Of a DNA stretch of 64,000 nucleotides, positions 18,529 through 27,693 are shown piece by piece. The notes beneath the pieces are model-generated. The model did no database searches. It was not told where the DNA came from and saw only the letters and a list, made by a program, of their open reading frames with translations. The DNA is taken from contig OZ245822.1 in the NCBI GenBank assembly GCA_965228545.1, positions 1,116,001-1,180,000 of the forward strand, read 5' to 3'. The stretch comes from HXMU1420-13 sp965228545 (GTDB lineage Bacteria > Bacteroidota > Rhodothermia > Balneolales > Balneolaceae). Positions within the stretch are counted from its first letter, which is position 1; each line of letters starts with the position of its first letter. A program made the position numbers and the translations under genes.

Positions 18529-19905
18529 TTAAAATTCGATGTTCTGATCAGCCAGTTTACCTAAATAGAAATCAAGTAATTTTTCTTGGAAAATCAGGTT
18601 GAAAATAGCTTGTGTATAGTTTGATTGTGCACTTACAAAGTTTGATTGAGCCTGGCTCAATTCAATTAAAGTACTTGCTCCTACATTGTATCGTTCTTGC
18701 TGGGTTTCAAAAGCTTTTTCGGCGGCAATGAGGCTTTTCTCGGTGGCATCTTTCTGTTTCAAAAAAGAGCTGTAATCATTATACGATTGAGTTACTTCCT
18801 GTACCACCTGTAGCTGAGTATTCTCAAAATTTAGCTCAGCATTTTTAAGCTGTACTCTGCTTGCTTGAATATTATAAAGTCGGTTATAGTTCTGGAAAAG
18901 TGGTATTGAAATTGAAATACCTAACGAACGGTTTAGCTGTTGATCGAAAAACTGATCAGAGAAGTTTACGCTTTCGCCCAAAACGGTATATTGATCGCTA
19001 TATCTGGAAGACAGCGAAGCACTACCATTTATGGATGGCAATAACGATGCTCTGGCATTCAACAATTGGTATTCTAAACTGCGAATATCCGCCTCTTCTC
19101 CTCTGATGTCGCTTCGAGATGCAAGGGCCTGGCTAATTAAATCGCGCAGGCTGTAATTCTCTACCGCGTTGAAGTCTCTGTTTTCGTCAATTTCTGGAAC
19201 TATAAATTCGTAGTTAACAAGTGGGTCAATTTGAAGCTGGCGCACTAACTGAAGCTTGTTCAACTTCAATGCATTTTCACGCTGCGTTACTGCCAATTCA
19301 TCGTTGGCAACCTGCGCCTCCTGATTGTATAGATCAACTGCAGGACGAGAGCCAACATCAACCTGAGCCTGAACCTGTTCTAATTGTTTGGTGGATGTTA
19401 TAAGGTTCTCTTTTGCGATTTCAAGTAATTCTTCTTCTAAAATCACCTGCAAAAAACTAGTAGCAGTGTTAAAGATTACTTGTTCACGAGCTCTTTGCAA
19501 GCGCTCTTCTCGCGAAAGTTGCTCTTCTTTACTCTGTCGTAGACTTATGATATTCTCGAAACCATTAAAGATGCGAATGTTGGCACCTAAATTACCGCTG
19601 AACGATTTCGATGTGATATCAACAAATGGGTTTAGGCCTTCATTAAAGCGCTCAAAGATAAACTGTTGTCCGGTAGTTCTGCTGCCGTTAAAATTAGCGC
19701 TTACCGATGGTAGAAAATCAGCCATTTCATTTTTAATACTCTCATCGGCTAAATCGAGATTATTTTCTGCCTGCTTTAGCAAATAGTTGTTCTCGAGTGA
19801 AATTCGAATAGCGTCTTCTAATGTGATACGTTGAACGGACTGCCCTAGAATTGTTCCGCTGGTTAGCAACACTGCACATAGCACAGTAAGAATCGTTTTT
19901 TTCAT
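18529..19905 (-). CDS. TolC-family outer-membrane efflux channel
   Basis: A 458-residue protein from the chosen ATG, which opens a clean signal peptide (MKKTILTVLCAVLL, cleaved after ILGQ). A longer frame begins 12 codons earlier but adds no signal-like sequence. The mature protein is mostly long amphipathic helices with the internal duplication of TolC: ITLEDAIRISLENNYLLKQAENNLDLA in the first half and LISQALASRSDIRGEEADIRSLEYQLLNAR in the second, plus the strand regions (PSVSANFNGSR; PSINGSASLSSRYSD). It provides the outer-membrane exit of the MacAB-like pump encoded in the same operon. Confidence 0.92.
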   Translation of the reverse strand: MKKTILTVLCAVLLTSGTILGQSVQRITLEDAIRISLENNYLLKQAENNLDLADESIKNEMADFLPSVSANFNGSRTTGQQFIFERFNEGLNPFVDITSKSFSGNLGANIRIFNGFENIISLRQSKEEQLSREERLQRAREQVIFNTATSFLQVILEEELLEIAKENLITSTKQLEQVQAQVDVGSRPAVDLYNQEAQVANDELAVTQRENALKLNKLQLVRQLQIDPLVNYEFIVPEIDENRDFNAVENYSLRDLISQALASRSDIRGEEADIRSLEYQLLNARASLLPSINGSASLSSRYSDQYTVLGESVNFSDQFFDQQLNRSLGISISIPLFQNYNRLYNIQASRVQLKNAELNFENTQLQVVQEVTQSYNDYSSFLKQKDATEKSLIAAEKAFETQQERYNVGASTLIELSQAQSNFVSAQSNYTQAIFNLIFQEKLLDFYLGKLADQNIEF

Positions 19906-20013
19906 GTCTGTATATATTTTTTGGTGATGGTTGGCTTCCACGAAGACAACCGAAAATAGTTACGGTTTAATTCAACCTTTGTTTGCCTTCATAAGCTTTT
20001 ACAAGGCCGTAAA

Positions 20014-20385
20014 TTATTTTGCATCCGGGTTATTAGACGAGCGAGATGCTAATTTGTCTTCAATGATATCCAAAGCCATATCAATCGCTTTTTTACTCAA
20101 TCGTTTTTTCAAAGAGCTGGTAATGGAGTCGGTAATCGCATTTCTAGAGGTTGATGTATGCACCGTCTTTTTCCCACTGCCTATTCTGGTAACCAAGAAA
20201 CCGGCAACAATGGCTAAACCAACACTCTGAAGAGGATATTTTCTTACTACCTCGGCAGGACTTACCGTATCGGTTACATCTTGTTTAACATGTTCAAGAT
20301 TGTGTTCCAATCCACTTTGTACGCGTTCCAATTTCGCTTCTAGCTCTCTTTTTTTTGCTTCGATGCGATCGATTTTTTTACTCAT
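20014..20385 (-). CDS. Small membrane-anchored stress-type protein (DUF3618/YqjK-like)
   Basis: A 123-residue protein: an N-terminal charged coiled coil (IDRIEAKKRELEAKLERVQSG), a PAEVVRKYPLQSVGLAIVAGFLVTRIG segment split by a helix that could span or dip into the membrane (about 48-66), and a helical C-terminus. The V.KYP..SVG.A..AG pattern resembles the ElaB/YqjD/DUF3618 group of membrane-tethered proteins, some ribosome-associated in stationary phase. Its start overlaps the preceding holin-like gene stop by 8 bases. Third of three small genes that together resemble the enterobacterial yqjD-yqjE-yqjK set. Assignment is by pattern and order, so moderate. Confidence 0.6.
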   Translation of the reverse strand: MSKKIDRIEAKKRELEAKLERVQSGLEHNLEHVKQDVTDTVSPAEVVRKYPLQSVGLAIVAGFLVTRIGSGKKTVHTSTSRNAITDSITSSLKKRLSKKAIDMALDIIEDKLASRSSNNPDAK

Positions 20386-20794
20386 GCCCTTTTGTTAGTT
20401 CAATTGATTTAACCGGAGGTAATTGCTCCTGTTTGGTCTCTTCTTTTTCGATAGATTTTAAAATTCCATCCATAAACTGATTCTGAATTCCCCGTGCTAT
20501 TTTCCCCGGCTTAGCGAAAGATAAAATAGCTCCAATTAATAATAATGGAAGTGCTACTATCAGATATCCTAAAGCTTCGTTTCCTATCCATTCTCCCAAC
20601 CAGATAGCCAAAGCAATCATCCCAAACAATCCACCAAGTCCAAGAATAATAAACCCGATAAGTTTTTGAATAGAGCTGCCTAACCAACCGGTTATATTTT
20701 CGCCAATATTGAGCACCATCAGATCGATTCTGGCCTCAAAGTATTGCTTTAATTCGTTCGTTATTTGCTTTAAACGCGCGTTAAGCTGATCCAT
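20378..20794 (-). CDS. YqjE-like phage-holin-superfamily membrane protein
   Basis: A 138-residue protein with an amphipathic N-terminal helix, then two membrane helices (about 40-66, FIILGLGGLFGMIALAIWLG, and 72-94, LGYLIVALPLLLIGAILSF) and a charged C-terminus. This is the layout of the putative actinobacterial holin X/YqjE family; despite the name these are usually not lytic but sit with DUF883-type proteins. Neighbours on both sides fit that association. No endolysin or phage gene is near, so a role in envelope stress rather than lysis is more likely. Confidence 0.7.
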   Translation of the reverse strand: MDQLNARLKQITNELKQYFEARIDLMVLNIGENITGWLGSSIQKLIGFIILGLGGLFGMIALAIWLGEWIGNEALGYLIVALPLLLIGAILSFAKPGKIARGIQNQFMDGILKSIEKEETKQEQLPPVKSIELTKGHE

Positions 20795-20796
20795 AA

Positions 20797-21009
20797 TTAA
20801 TCGTCTGAACTAAAGATAGCACCTACTATAATGCCCACTGCCAAGCCAGCAAGTACACTTTTTATGGGATGTTTTCTGATTGTAGATTCTGCTTTATGTT
20901 TTAGCTCATCCACTTGCTGCTGCAATTCTTCGTCGGCTAATAAAATACGCCCTTTATCGATTGCGCGATCAAGCCTTGAATTAATATTCTCAATGATTTC
21001 TTCGTTCAT
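20797..21009 (-). CDS. ElaB/YqjD/DUF883-type small membrane-anchored protein
   Basis: A 70-residue protein: a charged helical N-terminus (about 1-45) and a glycine-zipper C-terminal membrane anchor (IRKHPIKSVLAGLAVGIIVGAIF) with the HP.KS...G...G signature of the YqjD/DUF883 family. Family members tether to the inner membrane and, in enterobacteria, associate with 100S ribosomes in stationary phase; whether this holds here is unknown. First gene of the trio, 3 bases before the holin-like gene, and 62 bases after the second permease stop. Confidence 0.7.
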   Translation of the reverse strand: MNEEIIENINSRLDRAIDKGRILLADEELQQQVDELKHKAESTIRKHPIKSVLAGLAVGIIVGAIFSSDD

Positions 21010-21071
21010 AACGTGCCCTTTTCTAATTATGCTGTAATATACTGAACCTCAACCGGTTCAACATCAAAAAC

Positions 21072-22295
21072 TTACTCGTACCGCAAACTTTCTATTGGAT
21101 CGAGTTGTGCTGCTTTGTATGCCGGATATACACCAAATAACAAACCAATCATCAGCATTCCAAAAAAGCTTCCAAAAACCCACTCCATCGGAACTACCAT
21201 ATCCGTTTCAATCCAAACTGCTACCATGTTTCCACCGAGGATACCAAATACCATTCCGATTAGCCCACCTAACTGACAGATAAATACAGCCTCCATCAAA
21301 AATTGTGTAATAATCGCTTTTTTTGTAGCCCCTACCGATTTTCGAACTCCTATCTCACGAGTACGCTCGGTAACAGATACAAGCATGATATTCATCACGC
21401 CGATTCCCGCGCCTGCTAGTGTGATAAAACCAACTACGAATCCCAAGCCATAAAGTAGAGCTGTAAATCCATCAAAAGTTCCGGCAAGCGAATCATTGGT
21501 TGTAATTTCAAAATCGTTGTCGTCTAATGGTCCCACATCTCTGATCACCCGCATAATTCCGGTCACCTCTTCGATGGTTTCGCTTATTTTCGAGATTTCC
21601 GGAGCTCGTAATTGAATAGCTATTCCACGGTTTCCTCCATAATTTTTAATACCTGTTGTATAAGGGATAATTGCAATATTATCGAAGGAGGAGCCAAGAA
21701 TTTGTCCTTTTTTCTCGAGGAGGCCAATTACCAGATAAGGTTGCCCATCAATTCGAATGGTTTTACCAAGTGGGTACTCATTCTTGAACAAATCTTGCTG
21801 AACATCTTTCCCAAGCACTACCACGTTGCGCTTGTACTGCACATCCTCTGCATTAATATTTCTGCCATCTTCGAGGGTAAAAGCGTTGTTTTCGATAAAT
21901 TCTTCATTACCGCCACGAATAATTACGTTAGGGTCGGTTTTTTCATCACCGTATGAAACACTGGTAAAACTGAACGAGTTGATTGACCCAACACCTTCGG
22001 CAATTTTTACTAACTCTTCGAGACGTTCTGCATCTTCAAAAGAAATATTTTTTCTATTTCTCAGGCTCGCATCTCTCGGCCCCATTTGCACTGCCGGATT
22101 TTTTTGCACCGTAACTACATCACTGCCAAGAATGCTCATAGTATTTGTAAAGAAATTATCCAATACGGCAACGGCAGTGGTAGAAACAATTACGGAAAAC
22201 ACCCCAATAACTAATGCTAACAGGGTTAAAACCGAGCGAAGTTTATTTGCTAGTAGCGAATCGGTTGCTTGTTTAAATGATTCAGTTAATTGCAT
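21072..22295 (-). CDS. MacB-type ABC transporter permease (second copy)
   Basis: A 407-residue FtsX/MacB permease. A first membrane helix is near 20-45, a MacB_PCD periplasmic domain covers about 50-240, and three C-terminal helices with the FtsX signature follow (GIGVMNIMLVSVTERTREIGVRKSVGATKKAI; PAYKAAQLDPIESLRYE). It is a paralogue of the gene immediately upstream (same length, same closing PIESLR.E) and probably forms a heterodimer with it. The single ATPase gene lies at the far end of the operon. Confidence 0.93.
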   Translation of the reverse strand: MQLTESFKQATDSLLANKLRSVLTLLALVIGVFSVIVSTTAVAVLDNFFTNTMSILGSDVVTVQKNPAVQMGPRDASLRNRKNISFEDAERLEELVKIAEGVGSINSFSFTSVSYGDEKTDPNVIIRGGNEEFIENNAFTLEDGRNINAEDVQYKRNVVVLGKDVQQDLFKNEYPLGKTIRIDGQPYLVIGLLEKKGQILGSSFDNIAIIPYTTGIKNYGGNRGIAIQLRAPEISKISETIEEVTGIMRVIRDVGPLDDNDFEITTNDSLAGTFDGFTALLYGLGFVVGFITLAGAGIGVMNIMLVSVTERTREIGVRKSVGATKKAIITQFLMEAVFICQLGGLIGMVFGILGGNMVAVWIETDMVVPMEWVFGSFFGMLMIGLLFGVYPAYKAAQLDPIESLRYE

Positions 22296-22297
22296 TA

Positions 22298-23521
22298 TTA
22301 CTCAAACCTTAAAGATTCTATGGGATCAGATTTAGCAGCTCGGTAGGCGGGAATAAAACCAAAAATAACTCCAACGAATGTACATATTAGAAAAGCCACT
22401 CCAACAACACTCAAATTCATTTTAGCTGTAAACACTTGATCGATCGCTAAGGTAGCAGCTCCGGCTAAGGCTACACCAACAACACCGCCAACGATACATA
22501 TCATCACTGCTTCGATCAGGAACTGGGTTAATATCTCCCAGGATTTAGCCCCCACTGCTTTTCGAATGCCTATTTCCTTAGTGCGTTCTCTTACCGAAAC
22601 AAACATGATATTCATAATACCAATACCACCTATAAGAAGTGAAAGTCCTACAAGAACAAACCCTCCCATGTATAAGCCGTTTTTAAAAGCAGAAAGCGTT
22701 TCTTCAAAAGCTTGTGGTTTATTTATGGCAAAATCATTTTCGTCGGTCGCATCGAGATTTCGAACCTGCCGCATTAGGCCTTCTATTTCGTATTCGCCAT
22801 CAAGCATAGCTTCTTCGTTCGGAAACTTCACTCCAATATTTACCCCCGATCGCAATCCGTAAATCTGCCCGTAGGTGTTAATTGGAATAATTACGCGGTT
22901 ATCAGCATCGCCAAGTCCTAAGAAGTTGCCTTGCTTTTCAAGAATTCCAATAACAGTGAATTTTTGCCCGCCAATTCGAATTTGTTTGCCTAAAGGATCC
23001 GTTTCTTCAAAAAACTCAGATCGAATTGTTTGCCCAATAATCACCACTTTATTGGCGGATCGAACTTCCCCTTCGGTAAACATTCGTCCGGCGGTAATGT
23101 CGATACCCTGAATGTTCAAATAATTAGAGGAAGCCCCGTTTATCCCTACATTTTCAATCAATTTGTCTTCAAACCTAATTGGTACGTTTCTTTCTGTATA
23201 GGCGGCCACAACGGATGCTAATTTTGAGCGCTCATCCAGAAATTCTGCATACCCCACTTCCATTTCTTTTCTGCCGATGATTTCCCACCATTCTTGCTCT
23301 CCATCCCATGGCCATTTTTGAATGTAAATCACATTTCGGCCAAGCATCGCCATACTATTTTCGAAACTTTCATCCATACCTGTGGTTACGGCATCTACCA
23401 CCGTTACCATCGTAATACCAATAATGATACATAGGGCTGTAAGTACAGATCGCACTTTATTGATGCTGAGCGCTCTAAGCGCAACTTTAATGCCTTCAAT
23501 CAGGCTAAATATAAATCGCAT
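22298..23521 (-). CDS. MacB-type ABC transporter permease (first copy)
   Basis: A 407-residue permease with a membrane helix near 20-42, a periplasmic MacB_PCD domain and an FtsX C-terminal part (GIGIMNIMFVSVRERTKEIGIRKAVGAKSWEI; FIPAYRAAKSDPIESLRFE). It is the first gene of the roughly 7-kb minus-strand export operon. Two bases separate its stop from the next start. The 135-base gap to bshB1 must hold both divergent promoters; no clear consensus was identified. Substrate unknown: MacAB-like systems export peptides, lipids or drugs. Confidence 0.93.
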   Translation of the reverse strand: MRFIFSLIEGIKVALRALSINKVRSVLTALCIIIGITMVTVVDAVTTGMDESFENSMAMLGRNVIYIQKWPWDGEQEWWEIIGRKEMEVGYAEFLDERSKLASVVAAYTERNVPIRFEDKLIENVGINGASSNYLNIQGIDITAGRMFTEGEVRSANKVVIIGQTIRSEFFEETDPLGKQIRIGGQKFTVIGILEKQGNFLGLGDADNRVIIPINTYGQIYGLRSGVNIGVKFPNEEAMLDGEYEIEGLMRQVRNLDATDENDFAINKPQAFEETLSAFKNGLYMGGFVLVGLSLLIGGIGIMNIMFVSVRERTKEIGIRKAVGAKSWEILTQFLIEAVMICIVGGVVGVALAGAATLAIDQVFTAKMNLSVVGVAFLICTFVGVIFGFIPAYRAAKSDPIESLRFE

Positions 23522-23656
23522 ATGGTTCTCCCGGGGTTACAAGAAGTCGAATACGTTTCGAATGATGTTTCGTTTCAGAAAAATTGAAAATAAACTTCTT
23601 TATTTGATAAAGTTACCGTTTTTTAAACGGAACCATTAAATGATGTACGTGCCTAT

Positions 23657-24379
23657 ATGGAATTAGATGTATTAGTGATTGCAGCCCATCCTGATGATGC
23701 GGAACTTAATGCAGGAGGAACTATAGCCTCGTTAGTAAAAGAGGGGAAGAAAGTTGGTATCATTGACCTTACGCGGGGTGAAATGGGAACCCGAGGAACT
23801 CCTGACACAAGAAAAAAGGAAGTGGAAAAAGCCAGTGAGATCTTGGGGATTCAGTATAGGAATACTCTGGATTTGGGGGATTCGGTGCTCGAAAATAGTC
23901 GGGATAATCAATTGAAAATAATTTCTGAACTTAGATTGCTTAAACCAAGCATGTGCATAATTGGTGCACCGTTCGATCGTCATCCAGATCATGGAAAAGC
24001 TACGCAACTCTGTTTAGACGCCATCTTCTATTCCGGCTTAGCTAAGTTTGAAGGTGCAGCCCCGGGAGATACCAATGAGCCTTGGAGGCCCGGCACCATT
24101 GCTCACTATATGCAAGATCGTCCATTTGAACCGGATTTTATTGTAGATATCTCCGAGTATTGGAACATTAAAAAAGAAGCAATTTTAGCTTTCGAAACCC
24201 AATTTAATGTTTCTAATACCAATGATGAACCAACTACCTACATATCTAACGAGCGGTATTTTAAGCAAATTGAAGCTCGAGCTCGCTATTTTGGCCACTT
24301 AGCCGGCTTTGAATTTGGCGAACCGTTTAAAAAGGCCAATGGACCTATTGGTTTAACTTCCATTAGCAACCTCAAGTAA
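23657..24379 (+). CDS. bshB1: Bacillithiol biosynthesis deacetylase BshB1
   Basis: A 240-residue LmbE/PIG-L family zinc deacetylase. The first metal motif AAHPDDAELNAGGTIA sits at residues 9-24, the active-site RGEMGTRGT near 39-47, and the second histidine element FDRHPDHGKAT near 105. The sequence pattern (DLTRGEMGTRGTPDTR; YYMQDRPFEPDFIVDIS-like block) is that of BshB1, which removes the acetyl group of GlcNAc-malate during bacillithiol synthesis. No bshA or bshC is in the window; in Bacteroidota these are often unlinked. Confidence 0.9.
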   Translation: MELDVLVIAAHPDDAELNAGGTIASLVKEGKKVGIIDLTRGEMGTRGTPDTRKKEVEKASEILGIQYRNTLDLGDSVLENSRDNQLKIISELRLLKPSMCIIGAPFDRHPDHGKATQLCLDAIFYSGLAKFEGAAPGDTNEPWRPGTIAHYMQDRPFEPDFIVDISEYWNIKKEAILAFETQFNVSNTNDEPTTYISNERYFKQIEARARYFGHLAGFEFGEPFKKANGPIGLTSISNLK

Positions 24380-24507
24380 TCCTTTATATGAATCAGGTTT
24401 CGACCGATAATCTCAAAATTGTTTAAAACAAGTGACGTAAGGCTTCGGAGTGCTGCCCCCAATAAAGATTAGTTGTATGAAATACGAGAAAAGAAAATGT
24501 GATAATT

Positions 24508-25761
24508 ATGGAGAAGAGCGGTTCGCCTAATGGCGAAATTGACGGCTTGAAGGTATCGATCGATAAAGTAATTAACCTGCTTGTGAATAGATTCTTATTC
24601 TATTCTACCATTGTAGCAATTATTGCTGTTTTAATCCCGATTGTTCCATTTAATACCAGTGCGCTTACCACCGAGTTCTATTTCGATGTTGTAAATATAT
24701 TTGCGCTCGTAAGCATTTTTATATTTAGAAAAAAACTATCGCTTACATTCAAAATCGGATGCATAATTCTTATAACCTACACTTTCTTTATTACCAATTT
24801 ACATCAGCATGGGCTGGATTCGCTAACAAATGTAATTATTGTATTTATACCGTTTTTAAGTGTCCTCATTTTTAGTGTCGGGCAAACTATTATAATCTAT
24901 TCTGCCACAATACTTTCTTTTCTTTTTGTTGCTCTTTTCCACTTACCACAACCACACAATTTTGATAATCCCGAGTTTTTGAATGGTCTCATAGAATGGG
25001 TTATTTATGGGGTTTTATTATCATTGGTTTGTTTAGTTGTTGCTCTATTGGTGTATTATCTCAACGACTCTTTATTTAAGCTTATAAAACGATTTGAAAG
25101 CAATAATCACCAACTTATAAGGCAGGATTCCATTCTAAAGCAGAACATTGAAGAGAAAAAAGTGCTGCTTCAAGAAATCCATCACCGGGTGAAGAATAAT
25201 CTGGCCGTGGTATCGGGCTTGTTAGATTTACAATCGAATATTGCACCTGATGAATTCTCTCGTGCCACACTTAAACTAAGTACGAATCGTATTCTTTCGA
25301 TCTCTAAAGTACATGAATTACTCTATCAATCAGAAGACATTAGCCGGATTCACTTTAAACAGTATATCAAAGAATTGGCTGATTTAATTATTGATAGTTT
25401 CAATAAAACTGGAAAGCAAATCCATTTAAACCTAGACATTCATATCCAATATTTGAATATCAATCATGGTGTTCCGGTTGGTATTATTCTTAACGAATTA
25501 TTTACGAACAGCTTAAAACATGGGTTTAGCCAAACACAGGATAGCTACCAGATAAGTGTAACTGCTATAGAAGAAAACGATTTTTTTGAGATAATTTATA
25601 GCGACAATGGTTCTGGTGTGGTTACATCAGAATACGCAAAAACACCCGGCTTAGGTCAAACACTTATTGAATCTTTACTCACTCAAATCGACGCTTCCTA
25701 CACCCTCGATACCGAGAAAAAGTATAGAATGACCTTCCGTTTTCCGAAAGTTACACTCTAA
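24508..25761 (+). CDS. Membrane sensor histidine kinase of the HisKA_2/HWE type
   Basis: About 417 residues. Six or so hydrophobic helices fill residues 15-190, as in a 7TM-like or MASE-type input region without a large periplasmic loop. A short coiled coil leads to the HisKA_2 phospho-acceptor block LLQEIHHRVKNNLAVVSGLLDLQS (His near 225). A HATPase_c domain follows with N-box ILNELFTNSLKHGF and a G-box YSDNGSGV. The final G2 box is short (TPGLGQTLIESL), which is typical of this subfamily. A GTG three codons upstream is an alternative start. No response regulator lies next to it. Confidence 0.88.
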   Translation: MEKSGSPNGEIDGLKVSIDKVINLLVNRFLFYSTIVAIIAVLIPIVPFNTSALTTEFYFDVVNIFALVSIFIFRKKLSLTFKIGCIILITYTFFITNLHQHGLDSLTNVIIVFIPFLSVLIFSVGQTIIIYSATILSFLFVALFHLPQPHNFDNPEFLNGLIEWVIYGVLLSLVCLVVALLVYYLNDSLFKLIKRFESNNHQLIRQDSILKQNIEEKKVLLQEIHHRVKNNLAVVSGLLDLQSNIAPDEFSRATLKLSTNRILSISKVHELLYQSEDISRIHFKQYIKELADLIIDSFNKTGKQIHLNLDIHIQYLNINHGVPVGIILNELFTNSLKHGFSQTQDSYQISVTAIEENDFFEIIYSDNGSGVVTSEYAKTPGLGQTLIESLLTQIDASYTLDTEKKYRMTFRFPKVTL

Positions 25762-25767
25762 TAAACT

Positions 25768-27531
25768 CTACACATTTGCAGGTTCGCTGCTTTCGATGAG
25801 CTGCAATCCGTTATTGATGAGCTTGGTATACTTTTCGTTTTTTTTCAAGGTCGATAGATATTCGCCAATAGAGCTGGAAACATCCAAATGGTTTTGAACC
25901 GCAAGCTCATACATTTCTAAGGGTAGCAACCAATCATGTGGATACTTAGCCATCAGTAATTCCAAAATATCTACCAAGCGTACTTCTCTCACCGAATTAT
26001 TAATACGCATTTCACGAACCTCTGCATATAACTTATAGAGCGCTTGTTCTCGATCTGAATACACAATTTTATGCGATTTAGTTTTCGATACTTTTCCAAC
26101 ATCTCCAAAAGAACGTACATCGGCAGCCCCGGCATAAGCCGAGATTACTTCTTTACCAATCGCCATATCGTACACACCCATATCAGGTGTAAAAAGCAAT
26201 TCATCTTTGTATCTAACGGTGCATTCTTCGAACGAAATAAGCAGAATTCGGCCTCGTAGATCTCTGGTTCCCGTAATTACTTTACCCTCTACCACTACTC
26301 CACTTTCAAATTCGAGAGTAACCGTTTTACCTTCGTAAATACCATAGGCATCCAAATCACGTGGAGCCATATCTTCAATCGGTAAGTTAATGCCTCGAAG
26401 TTTACCTATCGGGCTGCCAAATCCATCTGGGTGATTATTAACACCATGGCCGATTAATTCCTTATCTCGATTGGCTAGTGCCGTTGGTCCGGTAGTTTGC
26501 ACGTAAGCTACTCTTCCCTTTTGATCCTCAATTACCTTTGAGAAGTTTCCGGAAATCTGAATACCTGTACTTAATTCGATGGTACCTAACCCTTTTGAGT
26601 CAATAAGTTTTTTTACGCCACTCAAACCACCGTTTCGCAATGCCATTGTATTTGCGAATTCTTCTAGAACCAAGCTTAGGTAAGCAAAGTCAGGAGTAAC
26701 AAATAACTGTGGCTGCTCGCTGGTGATATCAAAATTTTGATAAGCTGCATCCAATGAATACGGTATTTTCTTTACTTCTGTACGCAAACAATTCTTGCTT
26801 TCACCTATCGACGATAATAAACCAGCTCCATATATTTTTGGATTTGCCAGATCACCTATTAACCCATATTCCACTGTCCACCAATGCAAATTGCGAATCA
26901 TCGCCATTTCAGAAAGCTCACCCATATTATTTTGTAAATATTCAACTTCGGCCTGAGCATTATCAATTTCCTCCTGCGATGAATTCGGATCTTCTTTCAG
27001 AATACTCAACAGCCGAATTGCCTCGTACATATCAAAGTCTTTAGATGAGGAAATTGCCTTACTACCGATTTCTCCAAATCTGCGCAAGTATTCCGCATAT
27101 TCCGGATTCGCAATTATCGGTGCATGTCCGGCCGCTTCATGTATAATATCCGGTGCGGGTGTATATTCAATGTGATTGATCGTGCGCATTTCACTGGCAA
27201 TCACTAACACATTATAGGCCTGGAACTCCATGAAAGCATTGGGCGGGATAAATCCATCCACCGATACTGCAGCCCAACCAATTTCTTTCAAAATCCTGTT
27301 CATCCCTTCCATACGTGGAATCTCATCTACAAAAATTCCGGTTTTTTTGAGTCCTTCTCGGTAAGAGCCATGCGCCACTTTGCTCAAATAATCCACATTC
27401 ATTCGCATCACATACCGCCATACTGCTTGGTTTTGAGGAGTGTACTCATCGTAGGGTTGTTTTACGATAAACTTATGAAGATGCTTAGGTAGCTTTTCGG
27501 TTACTTCATTGAGTTCAAAATGCGCTTCCAT
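25768..27531 (-). CDS. Iron-dependent aromatic amino acid hydroxylase (phenylalanine 4-monooxygenase like), long form
   Basis: A 587-residue protein. Residues about 20-300 form the catalytic domain: the metal-binding HEAAGH motif at 131-136 supplies two His ligands and EYGLIG supplies Glu221, and the pterin-region GFIPPNAFMEFQAYNVL is present. Classical bacterial PheH is under 300 residues; here a further 280 residues of beta-rich sequence follow (VTLEFESGVVVEGKVITGTRDLRG), then a helical C-terminus. Long forms are known in Bacteroidota. It probably makes tyrosine from phenylalanine using a pterin. It is monocistronic and converges with the histidine kinase gene, 6 bases between stops. Confidence 0.88.
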   Translation of the reverse strand: MEAHFELNEVTEKLPKHLHKFIVKQPYDEYTPQNQAVWRYVMRMNVDYLSKVAHGSYREGLKKTGIFVDEIPRMEGMNRILKEIGWAAVSVDGFIPPNAFMEFQAYNVLVIASEMRTINHIEYTPAPDIIHEAAGHAPIIANPEYAEYLRRFGEIGSKAISSSKDFDMYEAIRLLSILKEDPNSSQEEIDNAQAEVEYLQNNMGELSEMAMIRNLHWWTVEYGLIGDLANPKIYGAGLLSSIGESKNCLRTEVKKIPYSLDAAYQNFDITSEQPQLFVTPDFAYLSLVLEEFANTMALRNGGLSGVKKLIDSKGLGTIELSTGIQISGNFSKVIEDQKGRVAYVQTTGPTALANRDKELIGHGVNNHPDGFGSPIGKLRGINLPIEDMAPRDLDAYGIYEGKTVTLEFESGVVVEGKVITGTRDLRGRILLISFEECTVRYKDELLFTPDMGVYDMAIGKEVISAYAGAADVRSFGDVGKVSKTKSHKIVYSDREQALYKLYAEVREMRINNSVREVRLVDILELLMAKYPHDWLLPLEMYELAVQNHLDVSSSIGEYLSTLKKNEKYTKLINNGLQLIESSEPANV

Positions 27532-27693
27532 CTTAATAGGATTTAATTACCTGATTATTGTGATGATTCCACATTTATGGTAGCGCTTTTTTGGCTTTTA
27601 TTGAAGTGAATTCTTGTAACAATACCATGCATTTAGTACTGTACAACGGATTTACCAAAAGGATTGAATCCCAATTAATTAGTGAACTGAACC

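Noticed and set aside
20378..20794. Prophage holin
   Set aside because: Neighbours are YqjD/YqjK-like stress proteins and efflux genes; no lysin, capsid or integrase in the window.
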